A program made the position numbers and the translations under genes. From JBDIVL01 sp039794405 (GTDB lineage Bacteria > Planctomycetota > Brocadiia > Brocadiales > Brocadiaceae): 34,346 nt of DNA. Within the stretch, counting starts at the first letter, position 1. Each line of letters starts with the position of its first letter. Location: positions 1 through 34,346 of the forward strand of contig JBDIVL010000044.1 in the NCBI GenBank assembly GCA_039794405.1, written 5' to 3'. Positions 33,403 to 34,346 of this stretch are shown here, in pieces. The notes under the pieces were generated by a model. It saw only the letters and a list, made by a program, of their open reading frames with translations, ran no database searches and was not told where the DNA came from.

Positions 33403-34129
33403 ATTTCATAGGGGTCTTTCTATATAAATTATTATCCTTAATATAATCTTCCACACACCTTGGCACTAAATATCTTATACTGCATCCACGATACAATCTG
33501 TTTCTTATCTCAGTTGAAGATATACCGATAGGCGGTATTGTGACCTTCAGCATCTCGATCCTCATTTGTTGTTCAGAAACAATTCCCTCCCCCCCTCTAT
33601 TCACTCCCTGTATATGAGCAGGCTGAAGGAAAATATTTTTCGTATCCTTTTCTGGCAGGTGACTCACATAAAGTTTATTATTATGAGAGACATCTTCCGA
33701 TACAATGTTTTTATTTATGGTAACAGGAAAACGATTCACTACGATAAAACGGCATATCCGGGAAAGGGTATCAACCTCTTTCCAGGTACTTATTTCATTA
33801 ATCATATCCGTTCCAACAATGAGGTAAAGATTATGCTGTTCTCCATACATCTCTTTAAAAGCCTTGATTGTATCAATTGTATACGATCTCCCGGAACGCT
33901 TAATCTCGACATCAGATATCTCAAAATGCTCGTTGTCACGTATTGCATCTTTTACCATTTGATATCGGTGAAAAGCATCCGCCAAATCTCCCGATTCTTT
34001 ATGGGGGGAAATTCCTGTAGGGATAAATACCACCTTTGATAACGACTGCTGATGAAATACCTCTTCTGCGGCAATTAAATGACCTATATGAATAGGGTTA
34101 AATGACCCACCAAAAATACCAATATCCAT
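33398..34129 (-). CDS. nadD: Nicotinate-nucleotide adenylyltransferase
   Basis: 243 residues from ATG 34129, chosen because GAAGGAAAG precedes it; ATG 34150 has no such site. The nucleotidyltransferase motif GGSFNPIHIGHL (7-18) is followed by FIPTGISPHK, a typical EISDVEIKRSGRSYTIDTIK, LIVGTDMINEISTWKE and the second motif ISSTEIRNRL (203-212). The enzyme makes deamido-NAD from nicotinate mononucleotide and ATP in NAD synthesis. Most NadD proteins have about 190-215 residues. This one has roughly 40-50 extra residues at about 135-192 between FIVVNRF and the ISSTEIR region, including NRGGEGIVSEQQ. The catalytic motifs are intact, so it should be active. Confidence 0.93.
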   Translation of the reverse strand: MDIGIFGGSFNPIHIGHLIAAEEVFHQQSLSKVVFIPTGISPHKESGDLADAFHRYQMVKDAIRDNEHFEISDVEIKRSGRSYTIDTIKAFKEMYGEQHNLYLIVGTDMINEISTWKEVDTLSRICRFIVVNRFPVTINKNIVSEDVSHNNKLYVSHLPEKDTKNIFLQPAHIQGVNRGGEGIVSEQQMRIEMLKVTIPPIGISSTEIRNRLYRGCSIRYLVPRCVEDYIKDNNLYRKTPMKS

Positions 34130-34181
34130 GTTCTTTCCTTCATATTGCATAAAACATCGTTAGATCACAATTGTGTTGTTT

Positions 34182-34208
34182 GTAGGGGCGCATTGCATAC
34201 GCCCTTAC
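34182..34208. repeat. REP-like palindrome, copy 2
   Basis: GTAGGGGCGCAT (34182-34193), TGC loop, ATACGCCCTTAC (34197-34208). It matches copy 1 (22382-22408) at 25 of 27 positions, and both changes fall in the stem. It lies about 50 bases upstream of the nadD start. Confidence 0.65.
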
Positions 34209-34237
34209 CATTTTTACTGTTAATTCCTGAGCTAAAC

Positions 34238-34254
34238 CACCCGCTAAGCGGGTG
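34238..34254. repeat. Short GC-rich hairpin
   Basis: CACCCGC and GCGGGTG are perfect 7-base arms around TAA. No T-run follows on either strand, and only one copy is present in the window. Confidence 0.5.
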
Positions 34255-34346
34255 TGAATAGCAAAAGCTAAGCTGTAGTATTTACAAAAAAAATCTCCTT
34301 CAGTATATTGCGATTGGGAATGCTTTAAGATTGCAATATAGCAGAA

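Larger units (their letters stand above)
34151..34346. other. Right-edge intergenic sequence with three hairpins
   Basis: It contains REP-like palindrome copy 2 (34182-34208), the perfect hairpin CACCCGC-TAA-GCGGGTG (34238-34254), and TATATTGC/GCAATATA arms (34304-34311 and 34333-34340). No coding frame is supported up to the window end. Confidence 0.5.

Noticed and set aside
33566..34039. 157-codon plus-strand frame
   Set aside because: Antisense to nadD, which has intact catalytic motifs.

Overview
The window is AT-rich bacterial chromosomal DNA from a Gram-negative-type cell: it encodes an outer-membrane polysaccharide export lipoprotein, Slp-type lipoproteins and several Sec signal peptides. 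The gene mix, the weak Shine-Dalgarno sites in the polysaccharide genes and the many hairpin repeats between genes suggest an anammox planctomycete (Brocadiales). That assignment is from memory and is only moderately likely. I saw no rRNA, tRNA, CRISPR array, phage gene or intact transposase.

Positions 1-17100 hold a Wzx/Wzy-type exopolysaccharide or capsule locus, mostly on the minus strand. Read from its promoter end it runs: BY-type tyrosine kinase, OPX/Wza export lipoprotein, Wzz/GumC-like chain-length protein, initiating sugar transferase with a PilZ-like tail, GT2, O-antigen-polymerase-like protein, membrane GT2, methyltransferase, secreted protein of unknown function, and GT4. Converging on it is a plus-strand pair, an APH-fold kinase and a GT2. 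Beyond these lie a Wzx-like flippase and a coiled-coil/TPR lipoprotein. Two decayed genes flank the locus: an ATP-grasp fragment at the left edge and a frameshifted cellulose-synthase-like N-terminus at 17228-17556. Together the genes would start a glycan on undecaprenyl phosphate, extend it, flip it, polymerise it and export it.

Positions 17100-22400 hold a gene-poor stretch with hairpins, then a glycogen-debranching-type amylo-alpha-1,6-glucosidase and a GT4, suggesting alpha-glucan metabolism. Positions 22800-25000 hold a fused FAD oxidoreductase/Rieske protein followed at once by a small exported protein.

Positions 25400-34150 are mixed housekeeping and envelope genes: archease and RtcB (RNA ligation), a GlcD-like FAD oxidase, two tandem Slp lipoproteins, a rubredoxin-like/metallo-beta-lactamase protein, a DCC-family thiol protein, an exported protein and NadD.

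The most distinctive non-coding signal is a modular repeat family seen at least six times. A left module of about 46 bp and a right module of about 24 bp bracket a variable hairpin core, and the ends usually sit right against stop or start codons. One copy contains a 122-bp segment with perfect 12-bp inverted ends. A separate 41-bp element carrying a GTCACA-N4-TGTGAC palindrome occurs twice.
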